Shown piece after piece: positions 7,795 to 16,624 of a DNA stretch of 44,168 nucleotides. The stretch comes from Porphyromonadaceae bacterium. Lineage in GTDB: Bacteria; Bacteroidota; Bacteroidia; Bacteroidales; Dysgonomonadaceae. The DNA lies in NCBI GenBank assembly GCA_003517675.1, contig DPAC01000090.1, positions 1 to 44,168 on the forward strand, given 5' to 3'. The translations under genes were made by a program, and so were the position numbers. How positions within the stretch are numbered: the stretch's first letter is position 1; every line of letters starts with the position of its first letter. The notes below the pieces were generated by a model, which saw nothing but the letters and a program-made list of their open reading frames with translations, was not told the origin of the DNA and did not search any database.

Positions 7795-9081
7795 GTGAAG
7801 ACGACACATAAGATAATAAAAGGAGACAGCCGACAGATGAATCTTGTTCCTGACAAGTCGGTTCACTTGGTTATTACTTCGCCACCTTATTGGCAATTAA
7901 AAGACTATGGAACAGAAAATCAAATAGGTTATCACGAAGACTATGAAACCTATATCAACAATCTCAATCTTGTTTGGAAAGAGTGTTATCGAGTTCTTGA
8001 TAATGGTTGTAGGCTATGCGTGAACATAGGCGACCAATTTGCAAGAGCTGTTTATTATGGACGTTACAAAGTAATCCCTATCAGAACTGAAATTATTAAA
8101 TTTTGTGAGAGTATCGGATTTGATTATATGGGAGCTATAATTTGGCAAAAGCAAACAACTACCAATACAACAGGTGGAGCTTCTATAATGGGGAGTTTTC
8201 CAACACCAAGAAATGGGATTCTTTCAATCGACTACGAGTTTATTTTAATTTTTAAAAAATTAGGTACTTCTAAATCAAAGGTAAGTAAAGAAATAAATGA
8301 GCAGTCCAAATTGACCACAGAAGAATGGAAAGAGTATTTTTCAGGTCATTGGAATTTTGGCGGGGCAAGACAAGATGGACACATCGCAATGTTCCCGGAG
8401 GAATTACCGAAAAGACTGATTAAAATGTTTGCTTTTAAAGGAGAGACAGTTTTAGACCCATTTTTAGGAAGCGGAACAACATCCTTGGCTGCAAGAAATT
8501 TAGAACGAAACTCAATTGGTTATGAAATTAATCCTGAATTTATTGAAATCGTAAAAGAGAAATTAAATGTCAATCAAGCTGATATATCAGGAACAACCTA
8601 CGAATTCCTCCAAGATGAAATCAATATTGACCCAGAAAAAGAATTTGAGAACTTACCTTATCGTTTCGTTGATTTTCAAAATCTTGATAAAAAGGTTGAC
8701 CCAAAGAAGCTTCAATTTGGTTCAAAAATAGATAAGAACAGCGGACAGCGTGAAGATTACTATACAGTAAAAGAAATCATAACTCCAGAATTGGTAAAGC
8801 TTAATAATGATTTAGTCGTAAGATTAATTGGTGTCAAAGAAAAAGAAAGTGCGAATGGCTCTGCAATACAATTCCTTCAAGATAAAACAATGGGCCAAAA
8901 GGTTTTTATGAAATTTGACGAAACCAAATATGACCAAAATAATAATTTGCTATGCTATCTCTATTTGAAGAACAAGACTTTTTTAAATGCTCATTTAATC
9001 AAAGAAGGCTTAGTGGAAGTGGACTCATCGATTAATTTTAAGTATAAAGACAAATTTTCAAAATTGACCGTAAATGGCTAA
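7795..9081 (+). CDS. Site-specific DNA methyltransferase (beta-class N4C/N6A) with degenerate SNase-like C-terminal domain
   Basis: This 428-residue type II methyltransferase transfers methyl from SAM to the exocyclic amine of a DNA base. The catalytic motif TSPPYWQLKDYG (SPPY, residues 29-32) precedes the SAM motif DPFLGSGTTSLAA (from residue 221), the beta-class order. Residues 335-428 look like a staphylococcal-nuclease fold: VRLIGV, then FDETKYDQNNNLLCYLYL, then NAHLIKEGLVEVD. The arginine and glutamate of the first SNase motif seem kept, but its aspartate is Lys and the second catalytic arginine is Asn, so nuclease activity is doubtful. I chose GTG 7795 because VKTTHKIIKGDSR resembles homologous starts; the open frame back to 7609 includes the promoter and flanking-repeat sequence. 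Base composition is far more AT-rich than the hut genes, suggesting transfer. It overlaps the endonuclease remnant by 8 nt. Confidence 0.88.
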   Translation: MKTTHKIIKGDSRQMNLVPDKSVHLVITSPPYWQLKDYGTENQIGYHEDYETYINNLNLVWKECYRVLDNGCRLCVNIGDQFARAVYYGRYKVIPIRTEIIKFCESIGFDYMGAIIWQKQTTTNTTGGASIMGSFPTPRNGILSIDYEFILIFKKLGTSKSKVSKEINEQSKLTTEEWKEYFSGHWNFGGARQDGHIAMFPEELPKRLIKMFAFKGETVLDPFLGSGTTSLAARNLERNSIGYEINPEFIEIVKEKLNVNQADISGTTYEFLQDEINIDPEKEFENLPYRFVDFQNLDKKVDPKKLQFGSKIDKNSGQREDYYTVKEIITPELVKLNNDLVVRLIGVKEKESANGSAIQFLQDKTMGQKVFMKFDETKYDQNNNLLCYLYLKNKTFLNAHLIKEGLVEVDSSINFKYKDKFSKLTVNG

Positions 9082-9471
9082 GGAATGGATTTTGAATAGT
9101 GCGATGAATCGCTTCCAATTGATGGCTATTGGACAGAAATAAAAACGATTTATGGTCAGCTCGAACAAGAACTTGGTTACAAAATTGAACCAGCACCGGA
9201 CAAATGGGATAGACTTTATAATGTTGACTTTTTCATTAAAATCAAAGAAAAGTATATTGGGTTACAAATTAAACCAGTAAATCAAGGAATTCAGCTATCC
9301 CAAATTTTTAAAGAAAAAGAGCTGCAACAAAAGACACACGAGAAATTTGAAAACGAATTCGGGGGCAAAGTATTTTACATTTTTTCGTCCAAAGCAAATG
9401 GGAAAAAGGTTATAATGAACCCTGATGTTATAGAGGAAATTCGGAATGAAATAAACCGACTTAAACAATAA
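9074..9471 (+). pseudogene. Type II restriction endonuclease remnant (internal deletion and frameshift)
   Basis: The ATG at 9074 begins MAKEWILNSAMNRFQL, a start I associate with endonucleases paired with this methyltransferase type, then soon hits a stop. From about 9121 another frame reads GYWTEIKTIYGQLEQELGY, continuing to a TAA at 9469. It includes YNVDFFIKIKEKYIGLQIK, a plausible PD-(D/E)xK core (D...QxK). So about 16 N-terminal and 116 C-terminal residues remain, joined near 9120 out of frame with the middle missing. The start overlaps the methyltransferase stop by 8 nt, as in an R-M operon. The enzyme should be dead, leaving a solitary methylase. An MjaII-like family is suspected from memory, and recognition specificity is unknown. 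Confidence 0.75.
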
Positions 9472-9511
9472 AGCTCAGCCCCCAACAGCGTGTATGTGGC
9501 AATAGCAGCCC

Positions 9512-9532
9512 TGGCATTTTCAATGTATGCCA
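9512..9532. repeat. Short palindromic element at the right edge of the R-M unit
   Basis: TGGCAT and ATGCCA form a perfect 6-bp stem around a 9-nt loop. The surrounding text (cccaacagcgtgtatg, then a GGCAT-rich segment) resembles small palindromic repeats that I recall around insertions in Bacteroidetes genomes. A related stretch rich in GGCAATGC and TTGGCATTG lies at 7648-7700, on the left edge. The pair may mark the borders of the inserted R-M unit, but I cannot fix exact ends. Confidence 0.4.
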
Positions 9533-9596
9533 AAGCACGACTGCTTTTGAACAAAACGCCAGACAAAGTGGTTTATTGAGTTAAACAAAACCAAAC

Positions 9597-10619
9597 ATGA
9601 CAAATAATTTAAAGCTCTCCATACTCGATCTGGCCTATTACACGGAAAATGATCCCTCACCCGGCGATGTGTTGCACAACTCAACCAGGATTGCACAACT
9701 GGCCGAGAAACTGGGTTATCACCGCTATTGGTTTGCGGAGCACCACAACAGCCCGGCACTGATGAGCATGTTTCCCGAGATTATGATCGCGCATGTGGCC
9801 TCAAAAACAGAACGTATCCGTGTGGGCAGCGGCGGGGTGATGCTTCCCAACCACAGTGCATTGAGTGTGGCTGAACGTTTCTCGATGCTCGAAGCACTTC
9901 ATCCCGGACGCATAGATCTGGGCATAGGCCGTGCGCCGGGAACAGACGGCAGGACAGCCTTTGCACTACGCCGTTCGTGGGAGGCAATCAAAGAGGATAC
10001 CTTCCCCGAACAACTGAACGACCTGCTTGGTTACTTCGGTCACGACTTACCCGAAAAGCATCCTTTTGCCAATGTGATTGCCAACCCCGATCCATCGCTC
10101 ACCCCCCGGATCTTCATGCTGGGCTCGAGCAACGGCGGCGTACAGTTCGCACTGGATAAAGGGCTCGGATTTGTCTTTGCCGGACAGATCAATGCAGAGA
10201 TGGCAGTGCCTGTGTTGAAGCATTACCGCAAAAATTTCCAACCCTCCAAATATTACAGCGAACCCAAAAGCATGCTGTCAATCAGTGTCTTTACCGCCGA
10301 AACCGAGGAGGAAGCCCAATATCTCGCGGCCCCAGCCCTGCTGATGTGGACGATGCTGGCTACCGGGAAACGATTCAACGTCTTTCCCACCAGCAAAGAG
10401 GCAAATGACTATTCGTATACCCTGCAGGAAAAGGCTATCCGGGAACAGCAGTTGTCGAAATTTGTGATCGGCACCCCCGGAAAAGTGGCTGAACAACTGT
10501 ATGATTGGGCAAAGAAAACCGAAGTGGATGAGATCTTTCTGGTGAATGGTTATGTCGAAATGGAGGCCCGAAAGAAAGCATATACTTTGCTTGCAAAGGA
10601 GTTCGGGTTAACATCTTGA
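9597..10619 (+). CDS. LLM-class flavin-dependent oxidoreductase (luciferase-like)
   Basis: This 340-residue cytoplasmic TIM-barrel protein belongs to the bacterial luciferase-like superfamily. The N-terminal region has LAEKLGYHRYWFAEHHNSP, the middle HPGRIDLGIGRAPGTD, and the C-terminal region FVIGTPGKVAEQL; all are typical of the YhbW/MsnO8-like group. These enzymes use reduced FMN to oxidise small organic substrates; the actual substrate cannot be read from the sequence. It lies between the restriction-modification unit and hutU (convergent with hutU), and has no obvious operon partner or TAnnTTTG box close upstream. A truncated second copy of its 3' part with part of the downstream flank occurs at 16378-16542 in the same orientation. 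Confidence 0.9.
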   Translation: MTNNLKLSILDLAYYTENDPSPGDVLHNSTRIAQLAEKLGYHRYWFAEHHNSPALMSMFPEIMIAHVASKTERIRVGSGGVMLPNHSALSVAERFSMLEALHPGRIDLGIGRAPGTDGRTAFALRRSWEAIKEDTFPEQLNDLLGYFGHDLPEKHPFANVIANPDPSLTPRIFMLGSSNGGVQFALDKGLGFVFAGQINAEMAVPVLKHYRKNFQPSKYYSEPKSMLSISVFTAETEEEAQYLAAPALLMWTMLATGKRFNVFPTSKEANDYSYTLQEKAIREQQLSKFVIGTPGKVAEQLYDWAKKTEVDEIFLVNGYVEMEARKKAYTLLAKEFGLTS

Positions 10620-10986
10620 TTTTTTCGCTTTAACTCCCTGAATTTTATTGAGTTCCTGATTTTTTAGCCGGCAAAGGCTTCCAATTGATGGTGGACTGGA
10701 ATCACTGATTACTGTATAAGTATCCCTGAGACTTGTGATGGACGATATACAACGGTAAAAACATAAGTTATAATTTTAAATATAATATAAAGATTGATAC
10801 CGTTCAGGCAAATTGTTCTGCAAAAGCGTTAAATTTTTAAAGAATACCTGAAACCAACGTTTCATTTTTCGATTTATAGGTGTGCCCGGAATTAAGGAGA
10901 TAATAAAAAAGCCGGCTACAGGGGTTATCTCCCGAAGTGCATCTGTAAAACAGGGCACAGAGGGTAAGCCAATTATCTGAGGTTTG
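10620..10986. other. 367-bp gene-free gap between the LLM gene and hutU
   Basis: The first 100 bp contain a segment (around 10668-10708, GCCGGCAAAGGC...) that recurs after the shrunken LLM copy at 16570-16612. The remainder holds an open frame of 60 codons on the minus strand (10776-10958) with no convincing protein character. I see no clear terminator with a T-tract for either convergent gene. Confidence 0.5.
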
Positions 10987-12981
10987 TCAGACGAAAAAGT
11001 CGTTCATCATGTTTTCCAGTATCTTATCATCAACCAGATAGGGCTCCGTTATATGATAATCGCCGGGATATGTTTGATTGAACTCCTTTGTTGTAGCCAT
11101 GGCATTCTCATTGCGTGCCCAGGCGCGGCGGGCCACGCCGCCCATCACGTCCCACATCATGGCGGAGCGGAGGGTCTCATCCACCCTTTCACTGCCGTCG
11201 AGTACCATCCCGAAGCCACCGTTGATCGCTTTGCCGATGCCTACGCCGCCACCGTTGTGGAGGGCCACCAGGCTCATGCCGCGTGCGGCATTGCCGGCGA
11301 AGCACTGCACCGCCATATCGGCCATCACGTTGCTGCCATCCCTGATGCTGGCCGTCTCCCTGAAGGGAGAGTCGGTACCGCTCACATCGTGGTGATCGCG
11401 CCCCAGCATCACAGGTCCAATCTCACCGTTGCGCACCATCTCATTGAAGCGCAGTGCAATCTTCAGCCGCCCCTCCGCATCCTGGTAGAGGATGCGTGCC
11501 TGCGTGCCCACCACCAGGTTGTGTTTCTCCGCATCGCGTATCCAGACCCAGTTGTCGCGGTCCTGCCCCCGCCGGTCGGGATCAATGCACGCCATCGCCG
11601 CCCGATCGGTTTTAATCAGGTCGGCGTGACTGCCGCTCAGGCATACCCACCGGAAGGGGCCGTAGCCATAGTCGAACAGCTCGGGGCCCATGATATCCTC
11701 CACATAGGATGGCCAGATGAAGCCATCCTTCTCATCGGTTCCATTGCGGGATATCTCCTTCACGCCTGCATCGTAGATCGCTTTCATAAACGAGTTGCCG
11801 TAATCAAAAAAGTAAGTGCCGCGGGTTACCAGTTTCTTAATCACGGCATAATGACGCCGCAGTGACGCGTCCACCAGGGTATGAAAAGTATCCCGATCCT
11901 CATGCAGCAGGCGCGTACGTTCCTCAAAAGTGATACCGGCAGGGCAGTAGCCGCCCGTGTAGGGTTCATGGCACGAAGTCTGGTCGCTCAGCAATTCTAT
12001 ATGTATCTTCTTTTTCTCTGCATATTCCAACAGATCCACAATATTTCCATGATAAGCGATTGACAGCGGCTCCTTGCGACTTATCGCCTCCAGGGCCAGG
12101 TCGAACGCCAGCTGCTTGTCGCCGGTAACGCGCTGCACCCATCCCTGCTGCCGTCGGGTTTCTATGCGTGAGCCATCCACCTCGGCAATGACGGATACCG
12201 CCCCCGCGATGTCAGCCGCCTTGGGCTGTGCGCCGCTCATGCCGCCCAATCCGGAGGAGACAAAAAGATGCCCCCTGAGGTCTTTGTTGTGCGGGATGCC
12301 CAGTTTCAGGCGACCGGCATTGAGCAGCGTGTTAAAAGTACCGTGCACGATGCCCTGGGGACCGATATACATCCATCCGCCGGCGGTCATCTGCCCGTAG
12401 TTGGCCACACCCATCTGTGCGGCGATCTCCCAGTCGGCCTGGTTGTCGAACATCCCCACCATCATCGAGTTGGTGATCATCACACGCGGTGCCTCCGGCT
12501 TCGAACGGAAGAGTCCCAGCGGGTGTCCGCTCTCCACTACCAGCGTCTGCTCCTGAGTCATTATCTCCAGGTATTTTTTGATCAGCCGGTACTGCATCCA
12601 GTTTTGACACACCTGTCCCGTCTCACCGTAGGTGACCAGCTCATAGGGATAGAGTGCAATATCGAAAGAGAGATTGTTGTCGATCATTACCTGAAAAGCC
12701 TTTCCCTCCATACAGTTCCCAAGGTACTGGTCAATCGGTTTGGCCCGCAGATCGCCTTCGGGGCGATAGCGGTAGCCGTAGATGCGGCCACGGGTTCGCA
12801 GTTCCTCCAGAAACTCGGGAGCGAGCGTCTCATGCAAGGCCGGGGGGATGTAACGCAGTGCATTCTGCAGCGCGATTCGGGTCTGTTTTTTCGTGAGCCG
12901 GTATCCCCTGTCGGGAGCACGGCGGATCGATTCATCGAAATGAGGATAAGTTGGCAGCTGGCCGGAAAGTGATAATTTCAT
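10987..12981 (-). CDS. hutU: Urocanate hydratase, long form
   Basis: HutU adds water to urocanate to give 4-imidazolone-5-propionate, using NAD+ as a bound electrophile. The 664-residue length matches the long form seen in Bacteroidetes and eukaryotes rather than the roughly 560-residue proteobacterial type. Conserved segments are SSGLGGMSGAQPKAADIAG, LGRDHHDVSGTDSPFRET and ALHNGGGVGIGKAINGGFG. The stretch equivalent to the Pseudomonas active-site cysteine motif (ARICWVG) reads ARILYQD here, so that cysteine appears to be Leu, as I recall for the eukaryotic form. The gene lies 3.5 kb upstream of the other hut genes on the same strand, separated by the R-M unit and LLM gene, and has its own -7 box at 13026-13033. 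Confidence 0.96.
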   Translation of the reverse strand: MKLSLSGQLPTYPHFDESIRRAPDRGYRLTKKQTRIALQNALRYIPPALHETLAPEFLEELRTRGRIYGYRYRPEGDLRAKPIDQYLGNCMEGKAFQVMIDNNLSFDIALYPYELVTYGETGQVCQNWMQYRLIKKYLEIMTQEQTLVVESGHPLGLFRSKPEAPRVMITNSMMVGMFDNQADWEIAAQMGVANYGQMTAGGWMYIGPQGIVHGTFNTLLNAGRLKLGIPHNKDLRGHLFVSSGLGGMSGAQPKAADIAGAVSVIAEVDGSRIETRRQQGWVQRVTGDKQLAFDLALEAISRKEPLSIAYHGNIVDLLEYAEKKKIHIELLSDQTSCHEPYTGGYCPAGITFEERTRLLHEDRDTFHTLVDASLRRHYAVIKKLVTRGTYFFDYGNSFMKAIYDAGVKEISRNGTDEKDGFIWPSYVEDIMGPELFDYGYGPFRWVCLSGSHADLIKTDRAAMACIDPDRRGQDRDNWVWIRDAEKHNLVVGTQARILYQDAEGRLKIALRFNEMVRNGEIGPVMLGRDHHDVSGTDSPFRETASIRDGSNVMADMAVQCFAGNAARGMSLVALHNGGGVGIGKAINGGFGMVLDGSERVDETLRSAMMWDVMGGVARRAWARNENAMATTKEFNQTYPGDYHITEPYLVDDKILENMMNDFFV

Positions 12982-13025
12982 TTGAGTATCTGTTTACAGC
13001 TAAAAACATCACAAGGTCCTGATCG

Positions 13026-13033
13026 CAAATGTA
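13026..13033 (-). promoter_or_regulatory. -7 box of hutU
   Basis: The minus strand reads TACATTTG, a perfect TAnnTTTG, 45 bp before the hutU ATG. No TTTG at the proper distance is seen. The predicted leader is about 35-40 nt. It lies only 28 bp from the 3' end of the upstream gene, which suggests hutU is a separate transcript. Confidence 0.55.
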
Positions 13034-13060
13034 AACAATTATATTCAAAAACAGAAAAAA

Positions 13061-16000
13061 CTACCATCCCGGAACAAAATTCAACCCGAACTGCTTATTT
13101 TGCCAGCCACCATTCTGAAACGGAACGGCAAGATAGGGTTCCAGAATCAAATATCCCAAAAGATTGACCCGAAGCGAAACCCCTGCACTGAATACCGGAA
13201 CCCGCTGATCGAAAGCTGCTTTCTCCCAGGTGATTTTCGGTTTGTCGCCTTTGCTCCAGGCCAGACCACCATCAAAAAACAAATTCAAATCGGTTAAAAA
13301 ATATTTCGAGCCAATTAACGCCAGGGACTTTGGACCGGATAAAGGCAAGCGAAGTTCGGCATTGGCTACCGCAATCCTGCTGCCGCTGAGGTGAGAGTAA
13401 TTTAACGAATTGAATCCCATCGTATTATCGTCCCAGTTACCGTAAAACGATAAATTTTCATAACCTCTGATCAACCATGGATACCCCAGATATAGCGGAG
13501 AAACTAAATTGGTTTCCGAACCTTTTCCATACCTGCCGTAATGGTAAAAACGGAATGCCATTGTGATCGGATTGATGAACCAGTATTTGCGGTAGTCCAC
13601 AAGGCCGGTAAAAAAATCTACCGCACCAAAATACTTCTCTACCTGATAACGCGCGCGCTGGCCACGCATTGGGGCAGTCATCCCAAAATAGGAATTATCG
13701 GTTACATAAGCTAAATCAATTTTCTGGTAGTTGCTTCCGTCGGGAGCAGGCATTTTTTCCTTGCCGTATGCCACAGGAAGCCCAAAATCGTCATAATAAT
13801 TGTGGTACCTGTCAATTCTGTAGTAGTACCACGATGTTGACAGCCCGGCTTCAATTCTGCGAGTTTGTGAAAGAGCACGGTAGGTAAAAAACGAAATGTT
13901 GTCTTCAAACATCCGGATATAATCAAGAACTAAATCGGTAACCGGCATTTGATATTTCTCGTTACTTTTTTTGTCAGTGAACGTCAGCGTATCAGGCATG
14001 AAAAACATATTGCCGGCACGGTAAGGAATATGCGAAGCCGTGACTCCCCAGTTAAACTTACGGGATTGATTCACATAGGCAACCTGCCCGCCAAAATCGT
14101 AAATTTCGCCATTCAATGCAAGCACGGAATAAAGCTGGTGTTGCCCTACCATGTCACTGAAAATCATCGCAACACTGCCTGTCATACTGTTGGTATTGTA
14201 GCGTGAGCCCGTGGAAATGCCAATCCCGGCAGTATTTGAAATGTAATCAAGTTTTAATTTCGGCCTGTAAGGAACTTTCTTCACCGAATCAGGATGAAGC
14301 GTCAAGTCATTTTTCCACCGTTGGTAAAGTGTCGCATCCACAATATTGCTGGAATGGTGGTTGAGGGGTGGCAATGTTCCCGGTTCAAAATCTACTGTTG
14401 ATTTATCCATTTCTTCAAAACGAAAATCGGAGGAGGACGCCGTGTATATTTCGTAGCTGTTTTTGTTATAGTAGGTATAGGCAATCAAATCACGCCCAAT
14501 GGCTGTGCTCATGGCGGGAGAATAGGGCGTAAGGCCACTGATGCCTGTCTTGAGCCGGGTTAACCGGTATACTTTGTCTGTATCGAGCTCGTATGCAAAT
14601 AAATTTCTAAAACCATCAGCATTGGAGAGAAAATAAATCAACCTTCCATCATGCGAAAAACGGGGATTCAGATTGTCGGCGCCGGGGAAAACATCCAGTT
14701 TTTGTATTTCTTTTGTCCGAATGTCAATAATTTTCAAACATGGCGTGAACTTTTTGGCCTTTCGTTCTTTATTCATTTCTTCATCTACAAAGACCACAAA
14801 ATTTCCATCGGGCGACCACGCCGGGTGAATTTCGGATGAAAAACCATCGGTGAGTTTCGTGATATTTCCGGTCTGGGTGTTGTAGGTATATAGATCGGCA
14901 ACACCTTCCACCAATCCTGAAAAAACTATGTGCCTGCCATCCGGCGACCATTCCGGATTGCAGAAAGAAGGAACATTGTCAAATTCAATTTCATCGATAA
15001 TTTTGGCACTTTTCACATCCACAATTGCCAGTTTATTTTTTCCGTTTTTAAAGATGACAAAAGCAAATTTTTTGCTGTCGGGCGACCATGTGCCTGCCGA
15101 CTCATTGAAACTAAAATCATCAATTTCGTGGTTGCGGGTGATGCTCGATAGTTTTTTGATGATTTTTCCTGTTTCTGCATCGGCCAGAAACAAGTCGAAG
15201 GTAAATACATCTTTTTCCGAAAAAAAAGCCAGATATTTCCCGTCGGGACTGAGTGACGGAGACAAATTCATTCTTCCGGCGTTCTTTTCAGAAATGATTT
15301 TTTTGCCTGCCACATAAGTAGCCGAATCTTCAATGTATTTACTGTAATAAGTTTCCGTGGCACTTTTCCATAATCCTGATAGCGTTTTGGAGTTGAATCC
15401 CAGGATTGAATCGAGGGCATGATCCAGTCCATATTGGGCGGTTTTCGTGAGAAGGGGAACGATGAGCGAATCGCCCCAGGTTTTGCCAATCATGGCCCAA
15501 AACGCATGGCCGTAGCGGTAAGGGAAGTATTTTGCTGGTTCTGTTGAGAGTTGCTGCAATGTGGGAAAATCGTCATTCACCAGGGCATCCCGCATCCACA
15601 TGGCTGTGTGGGGGTCGATACTGCCTGTGGAGAAATATTCTGCCATCCCCTCAATCATCCAGAGTGGAATATTGTTCAAAGAAGAGCCGCTAATGGAATC
15701 GGAATGAAGCAGCAGGTTGAACTGAAACGCATGAACCAGTTCGTGCCCTAAAACATGGTCGGTTTGTGCCAACGTGGGAGCCACCGGCATAACTACCCTG
15801 TTTTTCAAAGCTTCAGTAACCCCTCCGGTGGTTGTGCCAATGGTGCCGCTGACTGCTGTGGTCTGCTGAAAGTCGGAGTGATTGGCATATAAGATCAACG
15901 GGTTTTTATTTTGAAAGGTATCTTTAAAAGACTTCTGGTGCATCACGTACCACTCTTCGGCCCATTCAGCAAAATGGGTCATAAATGTATCGTTTTCAAG

Positions 16001-16159
16001 GTAGTGGTAAATTTCGAAATTGGGTGTATGCAGCACATCGTAATTAAAAGTTCTGTAATGCGGCTTGTTCCGGCCAAAATATTGAGAAGATACATCTAAC
16101 GGCCAGAAATTCAAAAGAATTAAAACAACAAAAAGATTTCTTACGTAAGACTTTTTCAT
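13061..16159 (-). CDS. Secreted peptidase-MA/PD40 propeller/outer-membrane barrel protein
   Basis: This 1032-residue protein has a signal peptide (residues 1-25). A gluzincin-like domain follows with HELVH (His139, Glu140, His143) and WMIEGMAEYFS (Glu170), consistent with zinc binding. Residues about 295-590 hold repeated SPDGKYLAF, WSPDSKKFAF, WSPDGRHIVF and WSPDGNFVVF segments, a TolB-type beta-propeller. From about 645 the sequence looks like an outer-membrane beta-barrel (surface-antigen/BamA-like), ending in the aromatic FVPGW. The protein probably sits in the outer membrane with peptidase and propeller facing one side; its substrate is unknown. A ribosome site GGGAGG lies 10 nt before the ATG. 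Composition is clearly more AT-rich than hutU, so acquisition by transfer is possible. Confidence 0.8.
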   Translation of the reverse strand: MKKSYVRNLFVVLILLNFWPLDVSSQYFGRNKPHYRTFNYDVLHTPNFEIYHYLENDTFMTHFAEWAEEWYVMHQKSFKDTFQNKNPLILYANHSDFQQTTAVSGTIGTTTGGVTEALKNRVVMPVAPTLAQTDHVLGHELVHAFQFNLLLHSDSISGSSLNNIPLWMIEGMAEYFSTGSIDPHTAMWMRDALVNDDFPTLQQLSTEPAKYFPYRYGHAFWAMIGKTWGDSLIVPLLTKTAQYGLDHALDSILGFNSKTLSGLWKSATETYYSKYIEDSATYVAGKKIISEKNAGRMNLSPSLSPDGKYLAFFSEKDVFTFDLFLADAETGKIIKKLSSITRNHEIDDFSFNESAGTWSPDSKKFAFVIFKNGKNKLAIVDVKSAKIIDEIEFDNVPSFCNPEWSPDGRHIVFSGLVEGVADLYTYNTQTGNITKLTDGFSSEIHPAWSPDGNFVVFVDEEMNKERKAKKFTPCLKIIDIRTKEIQKLDVFPGADNLNPRFSHDGRLIYFLSNADGFRNLFAYELDTDKVYRLTRLKTGISGLTPYSPAMSTAIGRDLIAYTYYNKNSYEIYTASSSDFRFEEMDKSTVDFEPGTLPPLNHHSSNIVDATLYQRWKNDLTLHPDSVKKVPYRPKLKLDYISNTAGIGISTGSRYNTNSMTGSVAMIFSDMVGQHQLYSVLALNGEIYDFGGQVAYVNQSRKFNWGVTASHIPYRAGNMFFMPDTLTFTDKKSNEKYQMPVTDLVLDYIRMFEDNISFFTYRALSQTRRIEAGLSTSWYYYRIDRYHNYYDDFGLPVAYGKEKMPAPDGSNYQKIDLAYVTDNSYFGMTAPMRGQRARYQVEKYFGAVDFFTGLVDYRKYWFINPITMAFRFYHYGRYGKGSETNLVSPLYLGYPWLIRGYENLSFYGNWDDNTMGFNSLNYSHLSGSRIAVANAELRLPLSGPKSLALIGSKYFLTDLNLFFDGGLAWSKGDKPKITWEKAAFDQRVPVFSAGVSLRVNLLGYLILEPYLAVPFQNGGWQNKQFGLNFVPGW

Positions 16160-16377
16160 CGTTCAATCCTCCCTTTTTGTCTTTCTGTTTGAAAATTAAA
16201 GCTACATAACCGTCAAATTTTCATTTGAATCATCTGATGAACATTTCATTTTTCAAAAAGAAATCCATCAAATTGTATGCCAATCGTTTAAGGGTAAATT
16301 CAGGGAATTTGTTATTTAAGAAACTTTAAAATTTTCCGTCATCCTAAACTCAAAAAAGGACAAAGTTACCGATTTAC

Positions 16378-16542
16378 ATGCTGGGCTCGAGCAGCGGCGG
16401 CGTGCAGTTCGCGCTGAATAAGGGGCTCAGAAGCGAATCAAAAAGCATGCTGTCAATCAGTGTCTTTACGGGCGAAACTGAGGAGGAAGCCCGAAAGAAA
16501 GCATACACCCTGCTTGCGAAGGAGTTTGGTCTTATTTCTTGA
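16378..16542 (+). pseudogene. Shrunken copy of the LLM oxidoreductase 3' end
   Basis: A 54-codon open frame reads MLGSSSGGVQFALNKGL, then SESKSMLSISVFTGETEEEA, then RKKAYTLLAKEFGL. All three pieces match the C-terminal half of the LLM protein at 9597-10619 in order, but two internal segments are missing. The second junction joins GGAAGCCC with sequence that follows GGAGGCCC in the intact gene (10310-10317 and 10562-10569), which suggests a deletion at a short near-repeat. Several base differences from the intact gene show it is not a recent exact copy. Homology continues about 70 bp past the stop. It should not be functional. Confidence 0.85.
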
Positions 16543-16624
16543 TTTTTATCGAATCTCTCAACTTGTTTCGCCGGCAAAGGCCTTCAGCTGATGATGGCCT
16601 GAAACCACTGAAAGAAACAGAACT

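Noticed and set aside
10776..10958. 60-codon minus-strand frame between the LLM gene and hutU
   Set aside because: No recognisable features, no promoter or ribosome site; length is within chance for an AT-rich gap.
10984..11865. 293-codon plus-strand frame opposite hutU
   Set aside because: Antisense shadow; hutU is unambiguous on the minus strand.
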